Source: Prevotella sp. P6B1 (GTDB lineage Bacteria; Bacteroidota; Bacteroidia; Bacteroidales; Bacteroidaceae). Taken from it: a DNA stretch of 64,000 nt. The stretch spans positions 1-64,000 of the forward strand of contig NZ_JNKF01000013.1 of NCBI RefSeq assembly GCF_000702825.1, read 5' to 3'. The notes below the pieces were generated by a model. That model did no database searches. It was given only the letters and a program-made list of their open reading frames with translations, and was not told the origin of the DNA. The position numbers and the translations under genes were made by a program. This document shows, in pieces, positions 7,965 to 17,096 of this stretch (position 1 is the stretch's first letter; each line of letters opens with the position of its first letter).

Positions 7965-9424
7965 TTCAATTCCTTACTAATCACCTTGTCGAATCCATAC
8001 AGATCGGGCAAATAATCGATGGCACCCGTCTTAGGATTCGGGAAGGCTGTATAATATAATATGTATAGAGGCACATGTGGCTTCACATCCCGATAGGATA
8101 TCAGCTTAAACGGACGCTGAGCGTTGGCATGCTGACGAACCCAGTTGCGGCCACGATCAGTCACAGGCGTCATATCCATCGAGATACGGATGCTCTCGCG
8201 TGTCCACTCATCAGCATCAGGCAACAGATAGCAAGCCAGCTCGAATGGTTTCTGCACACGGACACAACCATGTGATAAAGTGCGACGATCGCGCTGGAAA
8301 GCACCGCGGTTATTGGTGTCGTGCAGATAAATCGAGAAATTGTTTGGGAAACGGAACACAATGCGCCCCAAGGAGTTGCCTACCCCAGCCCGCTGACTGA
8401 TACGCAGCTTGCCTGAAAGCATGGAACTGGTACCTACATCGCTCACATTGAGGGTATCGCCCGATTCCTTGTCAATAATAAAATAACGGTTACGAGCAAA
8501 ATAGGCCGAATCACCAGCATGGTTCAACACTTCGGTCTTGACGATATTCTGCGGGATGACCCACTCCGGATTAATCTGCATATAACTGATGGCACTATGC
8601 AGCAAAGGCGTCTTGGTAGGTACAGCGCCACAGCAGATACGCATATCGAGCACAGAGTCGCCACCAATCGCCCACAAATGCTGGGCAGGAATATTTACCA
8701 GTATCTGCCGCTTGTTAGCCTCCGGATGTGCTATCTGCCAACGGCAGCGCTCCATGTTGATTGCCAGTATGCGGCGTTTCTCGGCATCGGTAGTCTTATC
8801 CATCTCACTGAGGAGTGCCTGATATATATAGGTATCAGGAGCCGACGAAACAAGATACGACATCCTATCATCCTCCTTCACCTTCTTGGCAGCCTCGGTT
8901 GTATCAGGTGCAGCAGCTTCATAATCGAACACACGGGCAAAGGTATCAGGATTGCCCACCTTGGGATCCATACGGTTAAAGACGCGAGGACGCATAAAAC
9001 CATAACGCTGACCAGTGGCATAACGGATATAAGCCTTAGTGAGATGAGCCTCCAAACGGGGAAGAACCTCATTGATGCTGACACCGACAGAATCGAAAGC
9101 AAGGGTATGTACTATCTCCAGATCCCTGGCTATCTCAGGCACAAAGAATGCCGCCGTATCCAAACCATTACGAGGCAGTTCACGGTTCAGGTAAGACAGC
9201 AACGAATCGGCATCTTCGGATACCCCCATACGATCGAACCACACGCCAGAAAGCGTGCTGTCCATCTGATTAACATATTCACCAAATGCCGAACGTTCAG
9301 CCTCCGTCAATTCGTTACCCCCACTTCCAAAACAGGAAGTCAGCAACCAACAGATGCTCAACAAACCGAAGATTATCGGATGGATATCTTGCGGACTACT
9401 TTGCCTACCCTTAATATGTAACAC
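7934..9424 (-). CDS. L,D-transpeptidase (YcbB/LdtD-like) lipoprotein
   Basis: 496 residues. The catalytic signature SHGCVRVQ carries the nucleophile Cys387 with His385, as in YkuD-fold L,D-transpeptidases that make 3-3 peptidoglycan cross-links or attach proteins to the wall. The N terminus has a hydrophobic stretch ending in the lipobox LLTSC (Cys31), so it is probably anchored by lipid in the periplasm. The size and a long N-terminal region before the catalytic domain fit the YcbB subgroup. No ATG is available upstream of the signal sequence; the GTG at 9424, which overlaps the previous gene by 52 bp, is the likely start. It is followed by the ECF sigma gene with overlap. Confidence 0.85.
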   Translation of the reverse strand: MLHIKGRQSSPQDIHPIIFGLLSICWLLTSCFGSGGNELTEAERSAFGEYVNQMDSTLSGVWFDRMGVSEDADSLLSYLNRELPRNGLDTAAFFVPEIARDLEIVHTLAFDSVGVSINEVLPRLEAHLTKAYIRYATGQRYGFMRPRVFNRMDPKVGNPDTFARVFDYEAAAPDTTEAAKKVKEDDRMSYLVSSAPDTYIYQALLSEMDKTTDAEKRRILAINMERCRWQIAHPEANKRQILVNIPAQHLWAIGGDSVLDMRICCGAVPTKTPLLHSAISYMQINPEWVIPQNIVKTEVLNHAGDSAYFARNRYFIIDKESGDTLNVSDVGTSSMLSGKLRISQRAGVGNSLGRIVFRFPNNFSIYLHDTNNRGAFQRDRRTLSHGCVRVQKPFELACYLLPDADEWTRESIRISMDMTPVTDRGRNWVRQHANAQRPFKLISYRDVKPHVPLYILYYTAFPNPKTGAIDYLPDLYGFDKVISKELKWISGESSSR

Positions 9425-9675
9425 CCTTTAGACAGATTAAGTTCCACACGCTGTACAGGGGCATCAATATCATACTCTGCCACCAATCGACCAGTTAATG
9501 ATACTACCTGAAGCTTTTCGCCCTGAGCACCACTAACCGTCACCGTTCGCCCATCAACAGCAACCGATGGCCCATCGACTTGCGCAGAAGGCGCTGGATC
9601 CATCAGCATGCCAACAGCCAGAACAGGGGCTGCCAGCAGGAACAATATGGTTGAGATAAGTATAAGTCTACGCAT
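9373..9675 (-). CDS. Small secreted protein with a T9SS type A-like C-terminal domain
   Basis: 100 residues from the ATG at 9675 (an in-frame start at 9729 lies inside the promoter). A signal peptide (MRRLILISTILFLLAAPVLA) is followed by about 30 residues and then a segment that reads like a Por secretion tail: VVSLTGRLVAEYDI, then LNLSKGCYILRVGKVVRKI. In type IX secretion such tails are usually fused to a large cargo; here almost nothing precedes it. It is the first gene after a consensus promoter and overlaps the L,D-transpeptidase start. The family assignment is by pattern only. Confidence 0.6.
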   Translation of the reverse strand: MRRLILISTILFLLAAPVLAVGMLMDPAPSAQVDGPSVAVDGRTVTVSGAQGEKLQVVSLTGRLVAEYDIDAPVQRVELNLSKGCYILRVGKVVRKISIR

Positions 9676-9698
9676 AAGCAATCTATCTATAGTTGGCG

Positions 9699-9730
9699 CA
9701 AAGTTAGGAAATTCTTTCGAAACAGCCAAA
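9699..9730 (-). promoter_or_regulatory. Bacteroidetes-type promoter of the sigma/L,D-transpeptidase operon
   Basis: Minus strand TTTG (9730-9727), 20-bp spacer, TAACTTTG (9706-9699): exact consensus. It sits about 24 nt before the ATG at 9675 and would drive the five genes down to 6543. It looks like a housekeeping promoter rather than a site for the operon's own ECF sigma factor. Confidence 0.8.
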
Positions 9731-9762
9731 TTTTAAGCTAAAAAAATGGCTTTTCTGACTTT

Positions 9763-10677
9763 TCAGACATCGAAAACATCCATTTCGTTGGTTAAATAGC
9801 TGTTTTCGAACACCTCTTTAGCCTGATTGAGCAATACCGTCTCGTCCTCATAGCGCGAGCTATAATGGCCCAACAGCAGTTTCCCCACCCCGGCATCGCG
9901 CGCCACCATAGCTGCCTGACGGGCTGTGGAATGACAATATTTCTCTGCCTGTGGCAGATGGTCATCGCCATAGGTACTCTCATGATAGAGGGTGCTCACA
10001 CCCTTCACCTGTTGCCAAAGCTCTGGAATATAGCGGGTATCCGACAGATAAGCATAACTACGCACCGGGTCAGCAGGCATCACCAGTCGCTCGTTAGGAA
10101 TCACATCACCATCGGGTGTTGTCCAATCGGCACCGCATTTGATGTTGTTCACCTGTGAATTGGGAATCCCGTAAGCCTCCATCATATCGCGACGGATATG
10201 CGGCTGGGAAGGCTTCTCAGTAATCAGGTAGCCACAACACGGCATGCGATGAATCAATGGGATGCTTTCGACTGTGATGCTCCGATCCTCAAAGACCACC
10301 GCACGCTGGGTGGTATCGACCGGATAAAAGACCACTTCGAACCCTAAATCATGGGTATAGAACTTCAGCTGGCGGGCCAGTTCGTCACCTAACTCCTTCG
10401 GTCCATGGACATGCAGTTTGGCTGTGCGACCCAACAAACCGAAAGTGGAAATCATACCAATCAAACCGAAGCAATGATCGCCATGCAGATGGGTGATAAA
10501 TACATGACTGAGTTTGGTGAAACGCACCCGACATCTACGCAACTGCATCTGCGTGCCTTCCGCGCAATCCAGCATCAGCACCTTCTCACGTACCTCAACC
10601 ACCTGCGAAGAGGCATTATGACGGAGTGTGGGAAGTGCACTCCCACATCCTAATATATGAACTTTAAATGGTTCCAA
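9763..10677 (-). CDS. rnz: Ribonuclease Z (tRNA 3' endonuclease)
   Basis: 304 residues. A metallo-beta-lactamase fold nuclease that trims tRNA 3' trailers. The zinc motif THLHGDHCFG (His63, His65, Asp67, His68) is intact, and later metal ligands appear in SDTRYIPE and LLLGHYSSRY. The only plausible start is TTG at 10677: there is no ATG in frame between the upstream in-frame stop (10702-10704) and ILGCGSALPT. It lies 16 bp after the lipocalin-like gene and is probably the last gene of the mazG operon. Confidence 0.95.
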   Translation of the reverse strand: MEPFKVHILGCGSALPTLRHNASSQVVEVREKVLMLDCAEGTQMQLRRCRVRFTKLSHVFITHLHGDHCFGLIGMISTFGLLGRTAKLHVHGPKELGDELARQLKFYTHDLGFEVVFYPVDTTQRAVVFEDRSITVESIPLIHRMPCCGYLITEKPSQPHIRRDMMEAYGIPNSQVNNIKCGADWTTPDGDVIPNERLVMPADPVRSYAYLSDTRYIPELWQQVKGVSTLYHESTYGDDHLPQAEKYCHSTARQAAMVARDAGVGKLLLGHYSSRYEDETVLLNQAKEVFENSYLTNEMDVFDV

Positions 10678-10693
10678 TTTTTCTGACGTTTGT

Positions 10694-11380
10694 TTACATT
10701 TTCATGAACTCATCCTGATGCTCTTCCAGCTTCAAACCATGCAGATCAGGAAGTGGTTTTTCGCGCCAACGGGTGTACTCCAGGGTTTCCTCCTCATCCT
10801 GAGGCTTTCCGATGGTCTTATATATCAGGGTATCCGAGGAGAGTTTCAGAATATTATAGAAGTTAGTTTCCTCACCTTCACCACCACTCTCACGGATAGA
10901 GGTTATCTCCAGTTTTCCATTAAAGATTCGCCATGTACGATAGGTGATATTGGTCATCTCAATAGACTCTGCCACACCACCTTCCTTGATGCGGATACCA
11001 ACCTCATCGCTGCCATCCAGCGGATCAGGCATCACCCAATCGCCCAGCAACAGGTTGACATTGATAACCTCTGTGGCTACGGTCTTTGCTTTATTGGTCA
11101 TCACTGCCAAGCGATCGCCCACCCTGAAGGAGCCCAACAACTGATGTTCACTTCTGGCACGCGTGATATCGAGCGTCAGCGTATCGCCGTTATCCGTCAA
11201 CAACTTCAACTGAGAAGCCGAAGGAATACCACTACAGAGGCCATAAATGGTGTGATCGCGAATCAGATCGTTCACATCAACCGTATCCTCTTCACGCTCA
11301 GCCTGATGACGACCACCGCCACCACAACTCATCAACATCACAACGGCTATTGCCACACTCAGAAAAACTAACTTTTTCAT
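10694..11380 (-). CDS. Lipocalin_3-like lipoprotein
   Basis: 228 residues from the ATG at 11380. The signal peptide MKKLVFLSVAIAVVMLMSC ends in a lipobox with a Gly-rich region after the cysteine. The C-terminal half (LLGDWVMPDPLDGSDEVGI, then MTNITYRTWRIFNGKLEI and LKLSSDTLIYKTIG) reads like the lipocalin-like domain frequent in Bacteroides lipoproteins. The preceding part may be a small beta domain. The ligand is unknown. It sits 30 bp downstream of mazG and 16 bp upstream of rnz. Confidence 0.65.
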   Translation of the reverse strand: MKKLVFLSVAIAVVMLMSCGGGGRHQAEREEDTVDVNDLIRDHTIYGLCSGIPSASQLKLLTDNGDTLTLDITRARSEHQLLGSFRVGDRLAVMTNKAKTVATEVINVNLLLGDWVMPDPLDGSDEVGIRIKEGGVAESIEMTNITYRTWRIFNGKLEITSIRESGGEGEETNFYNILKLSSDTLIYKTIGKPQDEEETLEYTRWREKPLPDLHGLKLEEHQDEFMKM

Positions 11381-11410
11381 ATCTTCGTTTTTGTTTTTTT
11401 GCAACGGACT

Positions 11411-12286
11411 TCAGGACTTTAAGGCTGTTTTCGCTTCATTCCACAAAGCGTCCATTTCACCTAAGGTCATATCTTTCAAGGGTTTGCCAATCTTGATGCT
11501 ATGCGCCTCGATATAGTTAAACCTATCGATAAACTTACGATTGGTCTTCTCAAGGGCATTATCCGGATTGAGCTTATACAAGCGCGCCGCATTGATCACA
11601 CTGAACAGGAAATCGCCCAACTCTTCAGTTGATTTTTCTTTATCTTCCCGATTGAGTTCCACTTCCAACTCTGCCAGTTCTTCGCGTACTTTCTTCCACA
11701 CATCCTGACGGTCTTCCCAGTCAAAGCCTACATTGCGGGCTTTATCCTGAATACGATAAGCCTTAATGAGCGAAGGCAAAGCATCGGGCACACCAGCGAG
11801 TACAGATTTATTGCCATCTTTTTCCTTGAGTTTAATCTGTTCCCAATTTTCAAGCACCTGACCGACAGTCGTTACCTTTGCAGAATCACTATTCACTATT
11901 CCCTGTTCACCGTTCACCTCCTTTGGAACAAAGGGCAGTGGTTTGGGATCTTCGGCATCAATCTGCGAAGGATGATATACATGCGGATGACGGGTTATCA
12001 TCTTGCGTGTCAGGGCATTGCAGACATCGGCCATATCAAACTGTTCTTTCTCCTCTGCTATCTTGGCATAGAAACAGATGTGCAGCAATACATCGCCTAA
12101 CTCCTTACAAATATCAGGAATATCATTCTTAATGAGAGCATCGCAGAGCTCGTAAGTCTCCTCGATGGTATTGGGGCGAAGGCTCTCGTTTGTTTGTTTT
12201 TTGTCCCAAGGACAATTAGCCCTTAACGCGTCTAAAACGTCAAGAAACCGACCGAAAGCCTGCATTTTTTCTTCTTTTGTATGCAT
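11411..12286 (-). CDS. mazG: Nucleoside triphosphate pyrophosphohydrolase MazG
   Basis: 291 residues with the two-domain layout of E. coli-type MazG. It hydrolyses (d)NTPs to monophosphate and pyrophosphate, clearing aberrant nucleotides. The first domain has [19 protein letters not shown] with the EExxE...ELGD metal site (KELGDVLLH); the second has [17 protein letters not shown]. An unusual feature lies at about residues 123-135: the linker between domains ([14 protein letters not shown]) is encoded by five heptamer repeats (11884-11918). It is the first gene of the operon with the lipoprotein and rnz. Confidence 0.93.
   Translation of the reverse strand: MHTKEEKMQAFGRFLDVLDALRANCPWDKKQTNESLRPNTIEETYELCDALIKNDIPDICKELGDVLLHICFYAKIAEEKEQFDMADVCNALTRKMITRHPHVYHPSQIDAEDPKPLPFVPKEVNGEQGIVNSDSAKVTTVGQVLENWEQIKLKEKDGNKSVLAGVPDALPSLIKAYRIQDKARNVGFDWEDRQDVWKKVREELAELEVELNREDKEKSTEELGDFLFSVINAARLYKLNPDNALEKTNRKFIDRFNYIEAHSIKIGKPLKDMTLGEMDALWNEAKTALKS
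11884..11918. repeat. Five heptamer repeats inside the mazG coding sequence
   Basis: Plus-strand 7-mers AATCACT, ATTCACT, ATTCCCT, GTTCACC, GTTCACC, the reverse complement of the AGTGAAT family. They are read by mazG as part of the interdomain linker. The same unit fills intergenic spacers elsewhere in this window. Confidence 0.6.
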
Positions 12287-12305
12287 AAAACAATCATTTT
12301 CCGTG

Positions 12306-12343
12306 CAAAAGTACTAATTTTAAATGGAAATTTAGTAATTTTG
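12306..12343. promoter_or_regulatory. Divergent -7 elements between mazG and valS
   Basis: Minus-strand TACTTTTG (12313-12306) points at mazG and plus-strand TAATTTTG (12336-12343) points at valS; both fit TAnnTTTG. Neither has a good TTTG at the expected -33 distance, so these are weaker calls than the full promoters elsewhere. Confidence 0.45.
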
Positions 12344-12376
12344 CAGCGATTTTTGCAAAATATTAAAATATTATAT

Positions 12377-15082
12377 ATGGAATTAGCTAGCAAATACGAC
12401 CCAAAAGAGGTCGAATCGAAATGGTATCAGTACTGGCTGGACAACAAGCTCTTTGCCAGTAAACCCGACGGACGTCAACCCTATACGATTGTGATTCCGC
12501 CTCCCAATGTAACAGGTGTGCTCCACATGGGACACATGTTGAACAACACCATTCAGGATATCCTAGTACGTCGTGCCCGTATGGAGGGCAAGAACGCCTG
12601 CTGGGTGCCTGGCACCGACCACGCCTCAATTGCTACTGAGGCAAAGGTAGTGAAAAAGTTGGCTGGACAAGGCATTAAGAAGCACGATCTGACCCGCGAG
12701 CAGTTCCTGGAGCATGCATGGGATTGGACCAACGAGCACGGTGGCATCATCCTGAAGCAGTTGCGCCGCTTAGGTGCCAGCTGTGACTGGGACCGCACCG
12801 CTTTCACCATGGACGAGAAGCGCAGCGAGAGCGTCATCAAGGTTTTCGTTGACCTCTATAAGAAAGGGCTCATCTACCGTGGTCTCCGTATGGTGAACTG
12901 GGATCCTAAGGCATTGACAGCTCTTTCAACCGAAGAGGTAATCTATAAAGAGGAGCAGAGCCATCTGTTCCACCTGAAATATTATGTGGATGGTCTGACC
13001 ACACTCGATAACGAGGAGGCACTGAAGGCCGAAGGCAACATCATCCACAAGGATGAGAAGGGGTACTACGCTGTAGTAGCAACCACCCGTCCTGAGACCA
13101 TCATGGGCGATACCGCTATGTGTATCAACCCCAAGGACCCCAAGAACCAGTGGCTGAAGGGCCGTAAGGTGATTGTGCCTCTGGTGAACCGCGTCATCCC
13201 TGTTATCGAAGACCGTTATGTGGATATCGAGTTCGGTACTGGTTGTTTGAAGGTAACACCTGCACACGACACCAACGACTATATGCTGGGTAAGACCCAC
13301 AATCTGGAGACCATCGACATCTTCAACCCCGATGGTACCATCTCAGAGCAGAGTCCTCTCTACGTAGGTATGGACCGCATGGACTGCCGCAAGCAGATCA
13401 GCAAGGACCTGCAGGAAGCAGGATTGATGGAGCGCATTGAGGACTATATTAATAAGGTAGGCTACTCAGAGCGTAACCCCGATACCGCTATCGAGCCACG
13501 TCTCTCTATGCAGTGGTTCCTCTCGATGCAGCACTTCGCCGATATCGCTCTGCCACCCGTATTGAACGATGAGTTGAAGTTCTACCCAGCAAAATACAAG
13601 AACACCTATAAGAACTGGTTGGAAAACATTCAGGACTGGTGTATCTCCCGTCAGCTGTGGTGGGGTCACCGTATTCCTGCCTACTACTACAACGAGAATG
13701 ACGACTATGTAGTAGCAGAGACCCGTGAGGAGGCTTTGAAGCTGGCTCAGCAGAAGGATCCAAAGGTAACGGATGCCGACCTGCGCCAGGACGAGGATGC
13801 CCTCGACACCTGGTTCTCTTCATGGCTGTGGCCTATCTCACTGTTCGACGGTATCAACAATCCCGGCAACGAGGAGATCAAGTACTACTACCCCACTTCT
13901 GACTTGGTAACAGGTCCGGATATCATCTTCTTCTGGGTTGCCCGTATGATTATGGCCGGTTATGAGTATATCGGCGACATGCCTTTCAAGAACGTTTACT
14001 TCACAGGTATCGTTCGTGATAAGTTGGGCCGTAAGATGTCGAAGTCACTCGGTAACTCACCCGACCCAATCGACCTGATTGAGAAGTTTGGTGCCGACGG
14101 TGTGCGTATGGGTATGATGCTCTCTGCACCTGCTGGTAACGATATTCTCTTCGACGAGGCACTGTGTGAGCAGGGACGTAACTTCAACAATAAGATCTGG
14201 AACGCCTTCCGCTTGGTTAAGGGTTGGAAGGTGGCAGACATTGAGCAGCCCGAGGCTGGCAAGATTGCTACCGCATGGTTTGAGGCCAAGCTAAAAATGG
14301 CAAATCAAGAAATTGAAGAACTATTCTCAAAATATCGTATTTCAGAAGCGCTTATGACTGTTTATAAACTCTTCTGGGACGAGTTCTCTTCATGGTACCT
14401 GGAGATGGTGAAGCCCGCCTATATCAATGGTGAGCCTCAGCCTATCGACCAGCAGACCTATGCTAAGACCCTCGAGTTCTTTGAGATCCTGCTGAAGATG
14501 CTGCACCCATTCATGCCATTCATCACTGAAGAGCTGTGGCAGCACCTGTATGACCGTCAGGATGGCGAGAGCATCATGCGTGTCAGCCTGAAGCTCGACA
14601 CACCTACCAAGGCCGATGATGAGTTGACTGCTCAGATTGAGAACGTCAAGCAGATAGTATCAGGTGTTCGTATGGTTCGTAACCAGAAGAACATTGCGCC
14701 TAGGGAGCAGCTCGACCTGCAGGTAGTTGGCAAGAACGACTACGCAGAGTTTGATGCTGTCATCATCAAGATGGCTAACCTGAAGGGTATCAGCATTGTT
14801 ACCGAGAAGGATGCCACCGCTTCTGCCTTCATGGTAGGAACCGATGAGTTCGCTGTACCTGTTGGTGACATGATCGATGTTGAGGCCGAGATTGCCAAGA
14901 TGGAAGCGCAACTGCAGCACCTTGAAGGTTTCCTGGCTGGCGTGAAGAAGAAGCTCAGCAACGAGCGCTTTGTAGCCAATGCCCCTGAGGCTGTGGTAGC
15001 ACTGGAGCGTAAGAAGCAAAGCGATTCTGAAGAGAAGATTGCTTCGCTGAAAGAAAGCATCGCAGCGCTGAAGAACAAATAA
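12377..15082 (+). CDS. valS: Valyl-tRNA synthetase
   Basis: 901 residues from the ATG at 12377 ([18 protein letters not shown]); an in-frame ATG at 12281 would overlap the mazG start and the promoter. Class I landmarks: the HIGH-type motif in [14 protein letters not shown] near residue 45, the editing domain with [21 protein letters not shown], and KMSKS in [10 protein letters not shown] near residue 553. The C-terminal 60 residues form the coiled-coil arm typical of bacterial ValRS ([18 protein letters not shown]). It ends at a strong hairpin terminator. Confidence 0.97.
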   Translation: MELASKYDPKEVESKWYQYWLDNKLFASKPDGRQPYTIVIPPPNVTGVLHMGHMLNNTIQDILVRRARMEGKNACWVPGTDHASIATEAKVVKKLAGQGIKKHDLTREQFLEHAWDWTNEHGGIILKQLRRLGASCDWDRTAFTMDEKRSESVIKVFVDLYKKGLIYRGLRMVNWDPKALTALSTEEVIYKEEQSHLFHLKYYVDGLTTLDNEEALKAEGNIIHKDEKGYYAVVATTRPETIMGDTAMCINPKDPKNQWLKGRKVIVPLVNRVIPVIEDRYVDIEFGTGCLKVTPAHDTNDYMLGKTHNLETIDIFNPDGTISEQSPLYVGMDRMDCRKQISKDLQEAGLMERIEDYINKVGYSERNPDTAIEPRLSMQWFLSMQHFADIALPPVLNDELKFYPAKYKNTYKNWLENIQDWCISRQLWWGHRIPAYYYNENDDYVVAETREEALKLAQQKDPKVTDADLRQDEDALDTWFSSWLWPISLFDGINNPGNEEIKYYYPTSDLVTGPDIIFFWVARMIMAGYEYIGDMPFKNVYFTGIVRDKLGRKMSKSLGNSPDPIDLIEKFGADGVRMGMMLSAPAGNDILFDEALCEQGRNFNNKIWNAFRLVKGWKVADIEQPEAGKIATAWFEAKLKMANQEIEELFSKYRISEALMTVYKLFWDEFSSWYLEMVKPAYINGEPQPIDQQTYAKTLEFFEILLKMLHPFMPFITEELWQHLYDRQDGESIMRVSLKLDTPTKADDELTAQIENVKQIVSGVRMVRNQKNIAPREQLDLQVVGKNDYAEFDAVIIKMANLKGISIVTEKDATASAFMVGTDEFAVPVGDMIDVEAEIAKMEAQLQHLEGFLAGVKKKLSNERFVANAPEAVVALERKKQSDSEEKIASLKESIAALKNK

Positions 15083-15084
15083 TA

Positions 15085-15113
15085 AAAATCCCCGCCAAAT
15101 CGGCGGGGATTTT
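15085..15113. terminator. Bidirectional intrinsic terminator between valS and dsbD
   Basis: A 12-bp stem AAAATCCCCGCC (15085-15096) with GGCGGGGATTTT (15102-15113), loop of 5 nt. The A/T ends give a U-run in both directions, suiting the two convergent genes. Confidence 0.9.
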
Positions 15114-17081
15114 CTATTTCAGACCTTTATTCAGGAATTCTATATAACCTTGAATATCCTCATCGTAAGAACGGCTGCCCGCTAACGGGTGGCCTTCTTC
15201 GTTTAACAGCACATAGAACGGCTGTGCATTGGCGCCGAACTTCACACGTTGCAGGTAACTCCACTTGTCACCCACGGTACGCAGTGTACGCTGCTGTCCA
15301 TTCTCCTCCACTTGGATAGGTTCGTCCAATGGTGTCTTATCATCCACATACAGCGAGATCAAGATATACTTGTTATTCAGGATATCCGACACCTGAGGAT
15401 CGCTCCATACAGCCGCCTCCATCTTGCGACAGTTCACACAACCGAAACCGGTAAAGTCGATGATGACAGGCTTGTGCTCTGCCTTGGCAGCAGCCATACC
15501 CTGTTCGTAATCCTTGTATTTAGCCTCGGTTACCGTCTTCTGCAAATTAAAATCCTGCGTACTCATCGGCGGTGCAAAAGCAGAAATAGCCTTCAGCGGT
15601 GCACCCCATAAACCAGGAATCATATAGATGGCAAAGGCCAACGACGCCATGGCCAGGAAGAACTGCGGCACATTGGTACGATGCTGATCGTCATCGTGCG
15701 GGAACTTAAGCCAGCCTAACAAGTAGGCACCTAACAGACCGAAGATGACAATCCACAACGCCAGGAACACCTCACGATCGAGGATATGCCAGCCATATGC
15801 CAGATCGGCCACACTCAAGAACTTCAACGCAAAAGCCAACTCGATGAAGCCCAAAGTCACCTTGATGGCATTCATCCAGCCACCCGACTTAGGTGCCGAC
15901 TTCAATAATGATGGGAACATGGCAAAGAGCGTGAACGGAATGGCCAGTGCGATAGCGAATCCCAACATACCGATGGTTGGTGCCACAATACTACCCTGCG
16001 TAGAAACAGCCACCAACAGGAAACCGATAATCGGACCAGTACATGAGAAAGATACCAGTGATAAGGTAAATGCCATCAGGAAGATGCTCAACAAGCCAGT
16101 GGTGCTCTCGGATTTGGCATCCACCTTATTCTGCCACGCTGAAGGTAATGTGATTTCGAATGCACCTAAGAACGAAGCAGCAAACACGACCAGCAACAGA
16201 CAGAAGAAGATATTGAATACTGCATTGGTAGCCAAGGCATTGAGTGCACTGGCGCCAAAGAGCAGCGTAACCGCCAAGCCTAACAGAACATAGATGACCA
16301 CGATACTCAGACCGTATGTGGTAGCCTCACGAATCGCTTTGGCACGATCCTTATTACGCTTCAAGAAGAAGGATACGGTCATAGGGATGATGGGCCAGAC
16401 ACAAGGTGTGAACAGCGCCAAGAATCCGCCTAACAAGCCTTCGATGAATATCAGCCACCAAGCCATGCTTTCAGTAGGAGCTGTATCGCCGTTAAACGCC
16501 TGCAGCTCTGAAACAACTGGCGTCCAAAGATCATTCGCAACAACCGCGGTATCGACAGCAGCTGTATCGACGGGGGGGGCTATCTTCGCCGTTTCAGCAA
16601 CCTCCTTTTCCTCGGTTGTCTCAGCCACAGCACTGTTTCCGCTCACTTTGAGCACAGCTTCGGATGGTGGCAGACAAGCCTGATCATTGCAAGCTCCATA
16701 CTCCACATAGCAATCAATATCGTACTTGGGTTTGGTGAACTTAATCTTCTGTACGAAGCTTACAGCCTGTTCAAAGTAGCGCACCTCCATCTCGAAGAGC
16801 TTATCAAACTGCTTCAGCTCTTTTCCACGGGCCTGCAGTTTGCCGACAGGTTCGGCACCTTCCATTTTATTCTTGTGGAACGAAGCAGAAATTGGTCCAT
16901 CACTTCCCAACCCGGTGGAATAGACATGCCAACCAGCATCAATCGTGGCCTTGAATACCAACTCAGCCTCACCATTCTTCAAGTCTTTCAACTGCGTGGT
17001 GAAGTGAACTGGGTCCATTATCTGGGCCTTGGCCGCTATGAAAGCAACCAAGAACACCAGCATAGCTAAGAGTTTCTTCAT
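15114..17081 (-). CDS. dsbD: Thiol:disulfide interchange protein DsbD-like
   Basis: 655 residues. Passes reducing power from cytosolic thioredoxin across the inner membrane to periplasmic substrates. The signal peptide is MKKLLAMLVFLVAFIAAKAQ; the N-terminal DsbD-alpha-like domain contains YGACNDQACLPP; the central eight-helix region contains the redox cysteines in TPCVWPIIPM and SFSCTGPIIG; the C-terminal thioredoxin-like domain has CVNC (Cys548, Cys551). The linker between the first domain and the membrane part is encoded across a run of eight C (16572-16579 as G on plus), a possible slippage site. It lies 15 bp downstream of glnN on the same strand. Confidence 0.92.
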   Translation of the reverse strand: MKKLLAMLVFLVAFIAAKAQIMDPVHFTTQLKDLKNGEAELVFKATIDAGWHVYSTGLGSDGPISASFHKNKMEGAEPVGKLQARGKELKQFDKLFEMEVRYFEQAVSFVQKIKFTKPKYDIDCYVEYGACNDQACLPPSEAVLKVSGNSAVAETTEEKEVAETAKIAPPVDTAAVDTAVVANDLWTPVVSELQAFNGDTAPTESMAWWLIFIEGLLGGFLALFTPCVWPIIPMTVSFFLKRNKDRAKAIREATTYGLSIVVIYVLLGLAVTLLFGASALNALATNAVFNIFFCLLLVVFAASFLGAFEITLPSAWQNKVDAKSESTTGLLSIFLMAFTLSLVSFSCTGPIIGFLLVAVSTQGSIVAPTIGMLGFAIALAIPFTLFAMFPSLLKSAPKSGGWMNAIKVTLGFIELAFALKFLSVADLAYGWHILDREVFLALWIVIFGLLGAYLLGWLKFPHDDDQHRTNVPQFFLAMASLAFAIYMIPGLWGAPLKAISAFAPPMSTQDFNLQKTVTEAKYKDYEQGMAAAKAEHKPVIIDFTGFGCVNCRKMEAAVWSDPQVSDILNNKYILISLYVDDKTPLDEPIQVEENGQQRTLRTVGDKWSYLQRVKFGANAQPFYVLLNEEGHPLAGSRSYDEDIQGYIEFLNKGLK

Positions 17082-17096
17082 TTTTGTGTAGAAAAA

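Noticed and set aside
8519..9421. A 300-codon open frame on the plus strand over the L,D-transpeptidase gene
   Set aside because: It is antisense to a gene with a clear catalytic motif, its protein is rich in His/Arg/Thr without any domain, and it has no promoter box.
10718..11371. A 217-codon plus-strand frame over the lipocalin-like gene
   Set aside because: Antisense to a gene with a signal peptide and lipobox within a tight operon; no family resemblance.
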